64,000 nucleotides of DNA from Posidoniimonas polymericola (lineage in GTDB: Bacteria; Planctomycetota; Planctomycetia; Pirellulales; Lacipirellulaceae): positions 186,001-250,000 of the forward strand of contig NZ_SJPO01000001.1 of NCBI RefSeq assembly GCF_007859935.1, read 5' to 3'. Positions 7,334 to 14,872 of the stretch are shown here, one piece after another (the stretch's first letter is position 1; the number at the start of each line of letters is the position of its first letter). The notes below the pieces were generated by a model. It was not told the DNA's origin and made no database searches. It saw only the letters and a program-made list of their open reading frames with translations. A program made the position numbers and the translations under genes.

Positions 7334-8635
7334 ATGTTTGCTGCTACGCGTCACGCCGATTCGCCCAACCAGACTCGCTACCGCTGCGGGCTGGCCTTCG
7401 TGCTGATGGCGGCCGCGCTCGCGCCGGGCGTGGCGGTGGCCGCGAACGGCACGGGGCAGGTCTTTGCCTACTTCCAGGGCCCGTGGCCGACCGGCGGGCA
7501 CAGCGGCGTCTACATGAGCTACAGCTCCGACGGGCTCAACTTTCAGCCGATGAACAACGGCGACCCGGTGTACGTCCCGCCTGAGGCTTGGGGCCCCGGC
7601 TCCAGCACCAACACCATCGACGAAGACCAGACCCGCGACCCGTCGGTCCTGTACGGGCCGGACGGCTACTTCCACATGGTGTGGACCTCGGGCATCTCGA
7701 CGCGGTCGATCGGCTACGCGAAGTCGGCCGACCTGAAGACCTGGACCGACGAGCAGCTGATCGACATCTGGAGCCCCAGCACGGTGGTCGACCACACCTG
7801 GGCGCCCGAGCTGTTCTACGACGCCGCGAACTCGCAGTACCAGATCATCTTCGCGTCGAACCTGAACGGCGGCGACCACAAGCTGTACTCGATCACCACG
7901 AGCGACTTCTCGAGCTTCAGCACGGCCGACCCCAACAACCCGTACTTCTACAACGGCGCCACGATTATCGACGCGATGATCGCGGAGGACTCGGCCAACA
8001 ACCGCTACCTGATGGCGGTGAAGGACGAGCAGAACGGCGCCAAGAACATCCGCCTGGCGACCGCCCCGACCGCGCAGGGGCCGTGGACCACCGACAACCC
8101 GGTCATCGTCGGGCCCGGCTCGGCGATCGAGGGGAACGTGACCGAGGGGCCCTCGCTCCTCAAGGTCGACGACACCTGGCTGCTGTACTACGACGCCTAC
8201 GGCGCCGGCTACTTCGGCGTCGCGGCCACGTCGGACGCCGACCCGGCCAACGCCGCCTCGTGGGTCAACCTGACCGGCGACGCGAACCTGCCCGACGGCC
8301 ACCACGGCACGGTGTTCAACGCCCCTAACAGTGTGCTGTCGTTCGACTTCCTGCCCTACTCGCGCAGCGATCTAAACGGCGATCAGGACCTCACCCCCGA
8401 CGACTGGCTGCTATTCCTGGGCAACCACCTGACCACCACCAGCATCGGCGACCTCGACGCCGACGGCGACAACGACTTCGACGATTTCCGCCTGTTCAAG
8501 ACCGACTACGAGACGTTCCACGGATCGGGCGCGTTCGCGTCGATGCTGGCCTCGGTCGCCGCGCCGGAACCGTCGGCGGCGCTGCTGGCGCTGATGGGCG
8601 TGCCCGTGGTGTTGGGGCGGCGTCGCGGGAAGTAG
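7334..8635 (+). CDS. Exported GH43-like five-bladed propeller protein with dockerin-like segment and PEP-CTERM tail
   Basis: 433 residues from the ATG at 7334; a TTG at 7313 is in frame but less likely. Order: signal peptide (residues ~15-36, ending AVAANG); a propeller region with DPSVLYGPDGYFHMVWTS, HTWAPELFYD and TEGPSLLKVDDTWLLYYDAY, motifs typical of glycoside hydrolase family 43/62/117-type folds acting on arabinans, xylans or algal polysaccharides; at ~344-395 two EF-hand-like repeats (DLNGDQDLTPDDW, DLDADGDNDFDDF) as in type I dockerins; then PEP (~410), a hydrophobic helix and GRRRGK. So it is a secreted, probably surface-retained carbohydrate-active or binding protein. Substrate cannot be decided from sequence. 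Confidence 0.85.
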   Translation: MFAATRHADSPNQTRYRCGLAFVLMAAALAPGVAVAANGTGQVFAYFQGPWPTGGHSGVYMSYSSDGLNFQPMNNGDPVYVPPEAWGPGSSTNTIDEDQTRDPSVLYGPDGYFHMVWTSGISTRSIGYAKSADLKTWTDEQLIDIWSPSTVVDHTWAPELFYDAANSQYQIIFASNLNGGDHKLYSITTSDFSSFSTADPNNPYFYNGATIIDAMIAEDSANNRYLMAVKDEQNGAKNIRLATAPTAQGPWTTDNPVIVGPGSAIEGNVTEGPSLLKVDDTWLLYYDAYGAGYFGVAATSDADPANAASWVNLTGDANLPDGHHGTVFNAPNSVLSFDFLPYSRSDLNGDQDLTPDDWLLFLGNHLTTTSIGDLDADGDNDFDDFRLFKTDYETFHGSGAFASMLASVAAPEPSAALLALMGVPVVLGRRRGK

Positions 8636-8733
8636 CCGACGGATGCCACCCGCCGGACGGGCCCGGTGCTGAGGTCGTTCAGCAGCGAACCGTCGAACCG
8701 TCGCCCCCGAACGATGCAATCCATCGGCTAGCG
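8636..8733. repeat. MITE-like element, ~97 bp, copy between convergent genes
   Basis: The left end reads GCCGACGGATGCCACC and the right end, read on the opposite strand, GCCGATGGATTGCATC, so the ends are inverted repeats. The same layout and length occur at 11904-12002. It fills the whole gap between the GH43-like stop (8635) and the UPF0126 stop (8740) and could fold into one long hairpin acting as a bidirectional terminator. No coding capacity. Confidence 0.6.
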
Positions 8734-8739
8734 GATTGC

Positions 8740-9381
8740 CTACGGGTCGGCTGGCTCGGACGCTTCGTCCTCCACCCCGTCCGAGTACGCCGGCAGTTTC
8801 CAGTCGTACCGCAACGCGGCCAGGCGGAACGCGATGATCAGCGTGACCCCGATCGGCGCCGCGAAGCCGTTGGCCGCGGGGAACTGCTTGAGGCCGGCGT
8901 ACAGCAGCGCGCCGGTGAACGAGCAGGTCGCGTACATCGGCGTCGACGGTCGGAAGATGCTGGGGATGCGGTTGCAGATCGTGTCGGCCATCACGCCGCC
9001 GAAGGTGCCGGTCACCGCGCCCATCATCGCGGCGATGAACAGCGGCGCGCCCTCGGCCAACGCGGCGCCTGCGCCGGCGATGCTGAAGAACGCCAGGCCG
9101 ATGGCGTCGGGGATGTTCAGGCTCCGCTCGGTCTGCTCCGGGAGCTTCGGCAGGAAGAACGCCGCCACGGCCATCGCGAACACAATCACGGGGTAGTGCG
9201 GGGCCGCGATCCAGAACAGCGGGTGGCGGTCGAGGAACAGGTCGCGCAGCGTGCCGCCGCCGAACGCGACCATGAACGCCACGCTGTACACCCCGACAAA
9301 GTCGAGCTTCAGCCGTCGCGCCAGCAGCACGCCGTACAACGCGCTGAACACAACCGCCAGGAATTCGACAATCTGCAGCAT
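8740..9381 (-). CDS. UPF0126/TRIC-like inner-membrane protein
   Basis: 213 residues, seven hydrophobic segments arranged as two repeated halves. Each half has the UPF0126 signature: AFGGGTLRDLFLDRHPLFW in the first and GAVTGTFGGVMADTICNRIPSIF in the second. Family members include E. coli YicG, linked to glycine uptake, and they are structurally related to trimeric intracellular cation channels. Length is normal for the family (~205). Which substrate it moves here is not known. Single gene, convergent with the GH43-like gene, head-to-head with the dehydrogenase at 9671. Confidence 0.88.
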   Translation of the reverse strand: MLQIVEFLAVVFSALYGVLLARRLKLDFVGVYSVAFMVAFGGGTLRDLFLDRHPLFWIAAPHYPVIVFAMAVAAFFLPKLPEQTERSLNIPDAIGLAFFSIAGAGAALAEGAPLFIAAMMGAVTGTFGGVMADTICNRIPSIFRPSTPMYATCSFTGALLYAGLKQFPAANGFAAPIGVTLIIAFRLAALRYDWKLPAYSDGVEDEASEPADP

Positions 9382-9670
9382 TTGGGGGCGGTGCGGCGGT
9401 TGGGAGGGGGGGTGGGATGGGGGTAGCCCCTCATTCTAGCACCGGGCCCCCGGGCGTTCGATTGCCCGCAGCCTTGGGTTGCCGGGCCTGCTCGCCGGGA
9501 CGCGGCTGCGGGCGGTATCCACGCAAGGTGGTTCGATTCGTGCCAATCGGAGAATCGGCGGGGGGCCACTGCCTGCGCAGGCAGCCCCGTGCGTGCCTTC
9601 GCGGCATTGGCATAGGGAGTGCACTTAAGAGGGGCATAACCGTAACGAAACAACCGTCTAGGAGTACGCC

Positions 9671-11035
9671 ATGACCATTACTGCCGTAAGCCCTGCTACG
9701 AACAAGCCGATCAAGACCTTCAAAGAGATGTCGAAGAAGGAGTGCCTGGCGGCTGTCGGCAAGGCCGACGACGCGTACCAGCAGTGGCGCGCCACTTCGT
9801 ACGATCAGCGGAAGCAGGTGATCCTGGCGTTTGCCAAGGAGCTCCGCAACCGGACCGACGAGCTCGCCCGGCTGATCACGCTCGACATGGGCAAGCGGAT
9901 CTCCGAGAGCCGCCGCGAGATCGAGTACTGCGCCGAGATCGCCGAGTTCTACGCCAACGGCGCCGAGGAGTTCCTGGCCGACCAGCCGATGGACCGCGTC
10001 CCCGAGAACGCCTACCTGCACTACGAGCCGCTCGGCGTGCTGCTGGGCGTGATGCCGTGGAACTTCCCGTTCTACCAGGTCGTCCGGTTCGCCACGCCCA
10101 ACCTGATGGCGGGCAACACCGTGCTGGTCAAGCACGCCAGCAACGTGCCGCAGTGCGCCCAGGCGATCGAGAGCCTGTTCGCCGAGTGCGGCCTGCCCGA
10201 CGGCGCGTACGCCAACCTGTTTGTCCCGACCGACTACGTCGAGGACATCATCGCCGACCACCGCGTGCAGGGCGTGTCGCTGACCGGCAGCGAGAAGGCC
10301 GGCGCGGCGGTCGCCGAGTTGGCGGGCAAGCACCTGAAGCGGTCGGTGCTGGAGCTCGGCGGCAACGACCCGTTCATCGTGCTCGAGGACGCCGACATCG
10401 CCCAGGCGGCCGAGCTGGCCGTGCAGGGCCGGATGGTCAACGCCGGCCAGTCGTGCGTCGCGTCTAAGCGGTTCATTGTCGTCAAGTCCGTGGCCGATGA
10501 GTTCCTCGAGCGCTTCAAGGAGGCATTGGGAGAGCTTGAGCCCGGCGACCCGCTCAACGAAGACACGACCCTCGCGCCGCTCTCGACCGAGGACGCCGCG
10601 CAGCAGCTGCACGACCAGGTGCAGAGCGCCATCGACGCCGGCGCAACCGTGCTGCTCGGCGGCGACCGCCCCGACCGCGACGGCGCCTACTTCAACCCGA
10701 CGATCCTGACCGGCGTCACGCCCGACTCGCCGACCTTCGACCAGGAGCTGTTCGGCCCCGTGGCCACCGTGTACGTCGTGAAGGACGAGGACGAGGCCGT
10801 CGAGCTCGCCAACCGCTCGTCGTATGGTTTAGGCGGCAGCGTCTACACCCAGGACAAAGACCGCGGCCAAAGAGTCGCCGAACGGGTCGAAACCGGTATG
10901 ATGTTCCTCAACCAGCCAACCAAGTCCCAGGCCGAGCTGCCGTTCGGCGGCATCAAGAACTCCGGCTACGGCCGCGAGCTGTCGCATCTCGGGATCCTGG
11001 AGTTCGTGAACAAGAAGCTGGTTCATCTGGGGTAG
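9671..11035 (+). CDS. gabD: NAD(P)-dependent succinate-semialdehyde dehydrogenase (GabD1/Sad type)
   Basis: 454 residues, the short form of the family. Aldehyde dehydrogenase landmarks are all present: MPWNFPFYQV (Asn of the oxyanion hole), the Rossmann KHASNVP and TGSEKAG, general base E228 in LELGGNDPF, and nucleophile C262 in NAGQSCVASKRF. It would oxidise succinate semialdehyde to succinate, closing a GABA or 2-oxoglutarate bypass into the TCA cycle; related aldehydes are possible. The ATG at 9671 has GGAG 6-8 bases upstream. No gab operon partners are nearby, so the physiological substrate is inferred from family only. Confidence 0.88.
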   Translation: MTITAVSPATNKPIKTFKEMSKKECLAAVGKADDAYQQWRATSYDQRKQVILAFAKELRNRTDELARLITLDMGKRISESRREIEYCAEIAEFYANGAEEFLADQPMDRVPENAYLHYEPLGVLLGVMPWNFPFYQVVRFATPNLMAGNTVLVKHASNVPQCAQAIESLFAECGLPDGAYANLFVPTDYVEDIIADHRVQGVSLTGSEKAGAAVAELAGKHLKRSVLELGGNDPFIVLEDADIAQAAELAVQGRMVNAGQSCVASKRFIVVKSVADEFLERFKEALGELEPGDPLNEDTTLAPLSTEDAAQQLHDQVQSAIDAGATVLLGGDRPDRDGAYFNPTILTGVTPDSPTFDQELFGPVATVYVVKDEDEAVELANRSSYGLGGSVYTQDKDRGQRVAERVETGMMFLNQPTKSQAELPFGGIKNSGYGRELSHLGILEFVNKKLVHLG

Positions 11036-11183
11036 GGCGCCCGTTGAAGCAGCGCAGGTCCGGCTGCGAGTAGCGTTAATCCGACTCTGCTAGGGCGCCT
11101 CCTTTGCCGCCAAGGAACGCCATTCCCTCTACCGGGCTGCTGCGTCTTCAGTGCCGCCCTGCAAGCCGGGGTTTGTCGGAATT

Positions 11184-11753
11184 TCATCGGGACCAGCTCT
11201 CGGATTTCATCGATTCCCGGTCGGCGGAGGTGGGCTTGGCGATCGTGCCGTAAAGAAAATCTCCGATCGGCAACGCAACGTTGAAGTTCTTGTTGGGGTG
11301 CCGATGGTGCAGGAAGTGGTGCCTCGCGACAAACTTGTAGAGCGGCCAGCTTGAGAAGAAACGATCCTCGGGCTTGTGCATCTCCATGTGCACCTGATTC
11401 CATAGAACGTGGTGCAGACACACGACGATCGGAAACATGAGCGCGGCCGTCGTCGAGAAACAATAGAGCAGCAGGCTGACGGGCAGTGACTCGATTAATC
11501 CTTCCCGCAGGTTCAGCCGAATGCCACGGTCCTCGCCGTGCGGCAACGGCTCGTCGTGAAAGACCTTGCGGTACTGGCCGTGGTGGTCGACCGCATGGCT
11601 CATGAAGATCTTGTTCCGCACCGCGAGTCGCCGCAAGAACAAGAATCGCGGCTTCTTGTGCATCAGGCGTTGGTGCACCTGGTGCTCAATGAGCGACATC
11701 AGCACGACAAGAACGGGAAACCAGAGAAGGACCTGCCACACTTGCCACAGCAT
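11184..11753 (-). CDS. Fatty acid hydroxylase/sterol desaturase superfamily membrane protein
   Basis: 189 residues. Three hydrophobic stretches (LLWFPVLVVLMSLIEH, LPVSLLLYCFSTTAALMFPIVVCL) frame the histidine clusters of the non-haem di-iron superfamily: HQVHQRLMH, HAVDHHGQYRKVFH, HHVLWNQVHMEMH and HHFLHHRHPNKN. Such enzymes use O2 to hydroxylate or desaturate lipid chains in the membrane. The protein is short (families are usually 200-300), mainly lacking N-terminal helices, but the His boxes are complete. Local G+C is lower than that of neighbours. Substrate unknown; single gene. Confidence 0.78.
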   Translation of the reverse strand: MLWQVWQVLLWFPVLVVLMSLIEHQVHQRLMHKKPRFLFLRRLAVRNKIFMSHAVDHHGQYRKVFHDEPLPHGEDRGIRLNLREGLIESLPVSLLLYCFSTTAALMFPIVVCLHHVLWNQVHMEMHKPEDRFFSSWPLYKFVARHHFLHHRHPNKNFNVALPIGDFLYGTIAKPTSADRESMKSESWSR

Positions 11754-11903
11754 TTTGATCTAAGAAGCCATTGACGATCTGCGAAAGAGGAACCTTTCGC
11801 GCTTGCTAGTGCTCTGCCGAAGCAGGAACTGCATGGGAAACAGGAGCGTACTCCCCGCTGGCCCCGCAGTCTAGGTGGACCTGGGCGTCTAACCTGCCGC
11901 TCT

Positions 11904-12002
11904 AGGCGACGGATTGCATCCGTCGGGCGAACCCGGGATTGAGATTGCCTCACATGGAGAGCCATCCCCGGGGCCTCCGGTTGACGCAATCCATCGGCGA
12001 TT
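11904..12002. repeat. MITE-like element, ~98 bp
   Basis: The left end contains the perfect palindrome CGACGGAT-TGC-ATCCGTCG (11907-11925). The right end, read on the opposite strand, is CGCCGATGGATTGCGTC, so both termini share the core CGAYGGATTGC in inverted orientation. It resembles the element at 8636-8733 in length and ends and lies just downstream of the ActP stop at 12018. No coding capacity; likely a non-autonomous repeat. Confidence 0.62.
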
Positions 12003-12017
12003 GCCGTCGCGGTTGGT

Positions 12018-13739
12018 TTACGCCGCCGCCGCGTCCTCGTGCCGCGGCGTCATCAGCGACACCACGACCAGCGTCAGGAAGCCGAGCGGGATCGTCACGA
12101 TCCCCGGCTGGCTGAACGGGGTGAGCCAGCCGGACTCCAGGCCGTAGACCATCGTGAAGGTGTCCTCGCTCAGCAGGATCCAGGCGAGCGAGCTCACCAT
12201 GCCCATGAGGATGGCGGCGATGATGCCCTGCTTGGTGGTCCGCTCCCAGAACAGCAGCATCACCAGCGCGGGGAGGTTGGCCGACGCGGCGACACTAAAC
12301 GCCCAGCCGACCAGGTAGCCGACGTTCATCGTTTCGAACACGATGCCAAGCGCGATGGCGATCGCCCCGACCACGACCGAGGCGATCTTGGCGATCCTCA
12401 CCCGCTGGTGGTCGGTGAGGTCCTCGATGGCCATGGTTTCGACGAGGTCGTGGGCGACGGCGCCGGCCGAGGCCAGGATCAGGCCGCTGACGGTGCCGAG
12501 CACCGTGGTGAAGGCAATCGCCGAGATGATGGCGAACAGCGTGGGGTCGATGGTCTTAGCCAGCAGCGGCGCGGCCATGTTGGAGTTGAAGTTGAAGATC
12601 TCCCCGCTGGTCATCGCCCCCAGGCCGAGGTACAGCGTCAGCACGTAGAAGAAGCCGATGCACGCGATGCCGACGATCGTGCTCTTGCGGGCGGCGGCCT
12701 CGTCGCGGACGGTGTAGTAGCGGATCAGGATGTGCGGCAGCGACGCGGTGCCGCAGAACAACGCCAGCATCAGCGACAGGAAGTTGAGCTTGTCGACCAG
12801 CTTGTCACTGCGGATGCCGGTGAACTTCTCGCCCGGCTTCATGACGTCGGCGCCCGGCTTCTTGGTGGGCGTGTAGGTGGTGGTTTCGACGCCGTCGACG
12901 CTTGTTGGGCCGTCCTTGGTCCACAGCACGACCTCGCTGTTCTGCAGCGTGCTGAAGAACTCGAGCGGGCCGAGCGGCCCGGTGCTCTTTTCTCCGTCCG
13001 GCAGCGAGACGACCTCGCTGATCGGCCGCTCGGCCGCGGCGGCCGCTTCCTCGTCGGCGGGCTGGCCGTTGACTGTAACGCCTGACTCGGAGCGGACGAT
13101 CACCTGCTGCTCAATCGGGCGGTCGGTCACGGTGAAGCCGCGGCCGAGGATCAGCACGGTCAGCACCGCGCTGAAGATCACCAGCAGCGAGCCCTTGAGG
13201 AACTGCACCCACGTGGTCGAGACCATGCCGGCGGTTACAACAATCAGGATCACCACGGCGCCGACTACGACTACGCCGGCCCACGGCGGCCAGCCCAGCA
13301 GCGGGTAGACCAACGCGCCGGCGCCGACCATCTGCGGGATCAGGTAGAACACGCTCACCGCCAGCGTGCTGACGCCGGCGGCGATCTTGATGCCGGGCGA
13401 GTCGAAGCGGTGGTTTAGCGCGTCGGCGAAGGTGAATTTTCCAAGCCGCTTCATCGGCTCGGCCACGACAAACAGGGCCACGATCCAGCCCGCCAGGAAG
13501 CCGATGGAGTAGAGGAACCCGTCGTACCCCTTGAAGGCGATCAGGCCGCAGATGCCTAGGAACGACGCCGCGGAGAGGTAGTCGCCGGCGAACGCCACGC
13601 CGTTCACAAACCACGGGATCTGACCGTGCGCGGCGAAGTAGCCCTGCGAGCTGCTCGCCTGACGGCCGAGGTAGAAGCTGATGCCGAGCGTCAGCCCGAC
13701 AAACGCCAGAAAGATCCAGACAGCGGGGTCGATGCCCAT
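12018..13739 (-). CDS. actP: Sodium/solute symporter, acetate permease-like (ActP type)
   Basis: 573 residues with about 13 membrane helices of the SSS family. Recognisable parts are FYLGRQASSSQGYFAAHGQIPW, the Na-site helix FAGDYLSAASFLGICGLIAF, and FCGTASLPHILIRYYT, a signature of the ActP branch. A long polar loop (roughly residues 200-310, ending near GEKFTGIRSDKLVDK) is larger than in E. coli ActP. The start at 13739 overlaps the stop of the DUF485 gene by one base (TAATG), showing translational coupling. It imports acetate or a similar short carboxylate with Na+. Substrate is inferred from family. Confidence 0.85.
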   Translation of the reverse strand: MGIDPAVWIFLAFVGLTLGISFYLGRQASSSQGYFAAHGQIPWFVNGVAFAGDYLSAASFLGICGLIAFKGYDGFLYSIGFLAGWIVALFVVAEPMKRLGKFTFADALNHRFDSPGIKIAAGVSTLAVSVFYLIPQMVGAGALVYPLLGWPPWAGVVVVGAVVILIVVTAGMVSTTWVQFLKGSLLVIFSAVLTVLILGRGFTVTDRPIEQQVIVRSESGVTVNGQPADEEAAAAAERPISEVVSLPDGEKSTGPLGPLEFFSTLQNSEVVLWTKDGPTSVDGVETTTYTPTKKPGADVMKPGEKFTGIRSDKLVDKLNFLSLMLALFCGTASLPHILIRYYTVRDEAAARKSTIVGIACIGFFYVLTLYLGLGAMTSGEIFNFNSNMAAPLLAKTIDPTLFAIISAIAFTTVLGTVSGLILASAGAVAHDLVETMAIEDLTDHQRVRIAKIASVVVGAIAIALGIVFETMNVGYLVGWAFSVAASANLPALVMLLFWERTTKQGIIAAILMGMVSSLAWILLSEDTFTMVYGLESGWLTPFSQPGIVTIPLGFLTLVVVSLMTPRHEDAAAA

Positions 13740-13981
13740 TACTTCTGCCCCCCCGCGCCGTTGGCGTCCTGCGAGCCGCGGCACATCCAGCCGTAGATCA
13801 TCGCCAGCACGAACGCCACGATGATCAGGGCGAACCCGTACCAGATGGCGAGGTTCACGCCGGCCGCCGGCGTGGCCTCCATCGCTTCTGGCTTGAAGGC
13901 AGTTAGCAGCACGAAGCCGCCGTAGAACACCAGGTACACGAGGAACAGCCGGAGGCCGATCCGGGCGTTGCGTTGAGCCAT
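13739..13981 (-). CDS. DUF485-type small membrane partner of the symporter
   Basis: 80 residues with two membrane helices: LRLFLVYLVFYGGFVLLTAF and AIWYGFALIIVAFVLAMIYGWM. This is the YjcH/DUF485 layout found directly upstream of actP in many bacteria, thought to be an accessory subunit. Its stop codon overlaps the ATG of the symporter, so the two are made together. The tail is short and polar. Confidence 0.82.
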   Translation of the reverse strand: MAQRNARIGLRLFLVYLVFYGGFVLLTAFKPEAMEATPAAGVNLAIWYGFALIIVAFVLAMIYGWMCRGSQDANGAGGQK

Positions 13982-14129
13982 AGAGCAGATTCCGGCAGAG
14001 CAGATGAGCGGACGAGAGCGTCTAGACTAATCCAAACTCTGTGCCGATGGTAGCGCTGAGGGCTCGGCGGCGGTCGGTGCGCTGTGGTGTCCTGCAGGAG
14101 GGCTCGCACGGCTGCCCGGTTGGCAGCGG

Positions 14130-14810
14130 CTAGGCGATGGTCTCGCTGGGGGGGATCGGCGTGGCGCCGCCGGTCAGCTGGACGGAACTCGCCTTGCGCT
14201 CGTCGAGCTCGCAGGCGGCCTTGACGCACATGCCGAGGTCGCGGAGCCGGCCGTCGTTGAGGCCGTAGATCCAGCCGTGCACGGCCAGCGGCTGCGCCCG
14301 GTCCCAGGCGTCGCGGACGATGGTGGTGCGGCAGAGGTTCGCGACCTGGGCGATTACGTTCAGCTCGCACAGGCGGTTGACCTTCGCGGTCGGGTCGGTG
14401 ATCGAATCGAGGTGCTGCCGGTGCTCGTTGCGGACGTCCTGGATGTAGCGGAGCCAGTTCTCGATCAGCCCCAGCTTCTGCTCGGCGAGCGCCGCCGCGA
14501 CGCCGCCGCAGCCGTAGTGGCCGCAGACAATGATGTGCTCGACCTTCAGCGCCTCGACCGCGTACTGCACGACCGACAAGCAGTTGACGTCCGAGTGCAC
14601 GACCAGGTTCGCCACGTTGCGGTGCACGAACAGCTCGCCCGGGTCGAGGCCCACCACCTGGTTGGCCGGCACGCGGCTGTCGGCGCAGCCGATCCACAGG
14701 TACTTGGGCGCCTGCTGCTTCGACAGCCGGTCGAAGAACGCGGGGTCGGCCTCGGTGGTCTTGCGGGACCAGTCGGCGTTCTTCTGGAACAGTTCGGGGA
14801 GGGCTCTCAT
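14130..14810 (-). CDS. can: Beta-class carbonic anhydrase
   Basis: 226 residues, close to the usual ~220. Zinc ligands are C42 in WIGCADSR, and H98 and C101 in GHYGCGG; the D44-R46 dyad is kept. Further family motifs are PGELFVHRNVANLV, LSVVQYAVEAL, CELNVIAQV and HGWIYGLNDGRLRDL. It interconverts CO2 and bicarbonate in the cytoplasm. It lies downstream of a SulP transporter on the same strand with 62 bases between, so bicarbonate handling by the pair is likely. The C-terminal 30 residues are divergent. Confidence 0.93.
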   Translation of the reverse strand: MRALPELFQKNADWSRKTTEADPAFFDRLSKQQAPKYLWIGCADSRVPANQVVGLDPGELFVHRNVANLVVHSDVNCLSVVQYAVEALKVEHIIVCGHYGCGGVAAALAEQKLGLIENWLRYIQDVRNEHRQHLDSITDPTAKVNRLCELNVIAQVANLCRTTIVRDAWDRAQPLAVHGWIYGLNDGRLRDLGMCVKAACELDERKASSVQLTGGATPIPPSETIA

Positions 14811-14872
14811 GGTTGCCTCTCTTGGGGGCGAAGGGGATGTTGAGGAAGTTTACGGGTCGGCCGCGCCAGCGG

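Noticed and set aside
9607-9623. Possible sigma-54 site TTGGCATAGGGAGTGCA before the succinate-semialdehyde dehydrogenase gene
   Set aside because: GG-N10-GC spacing fits and TTGGCA is good, but the CG of the -24 box and the TT of the -12 box are missing. Much weaker than the two accepted sites.
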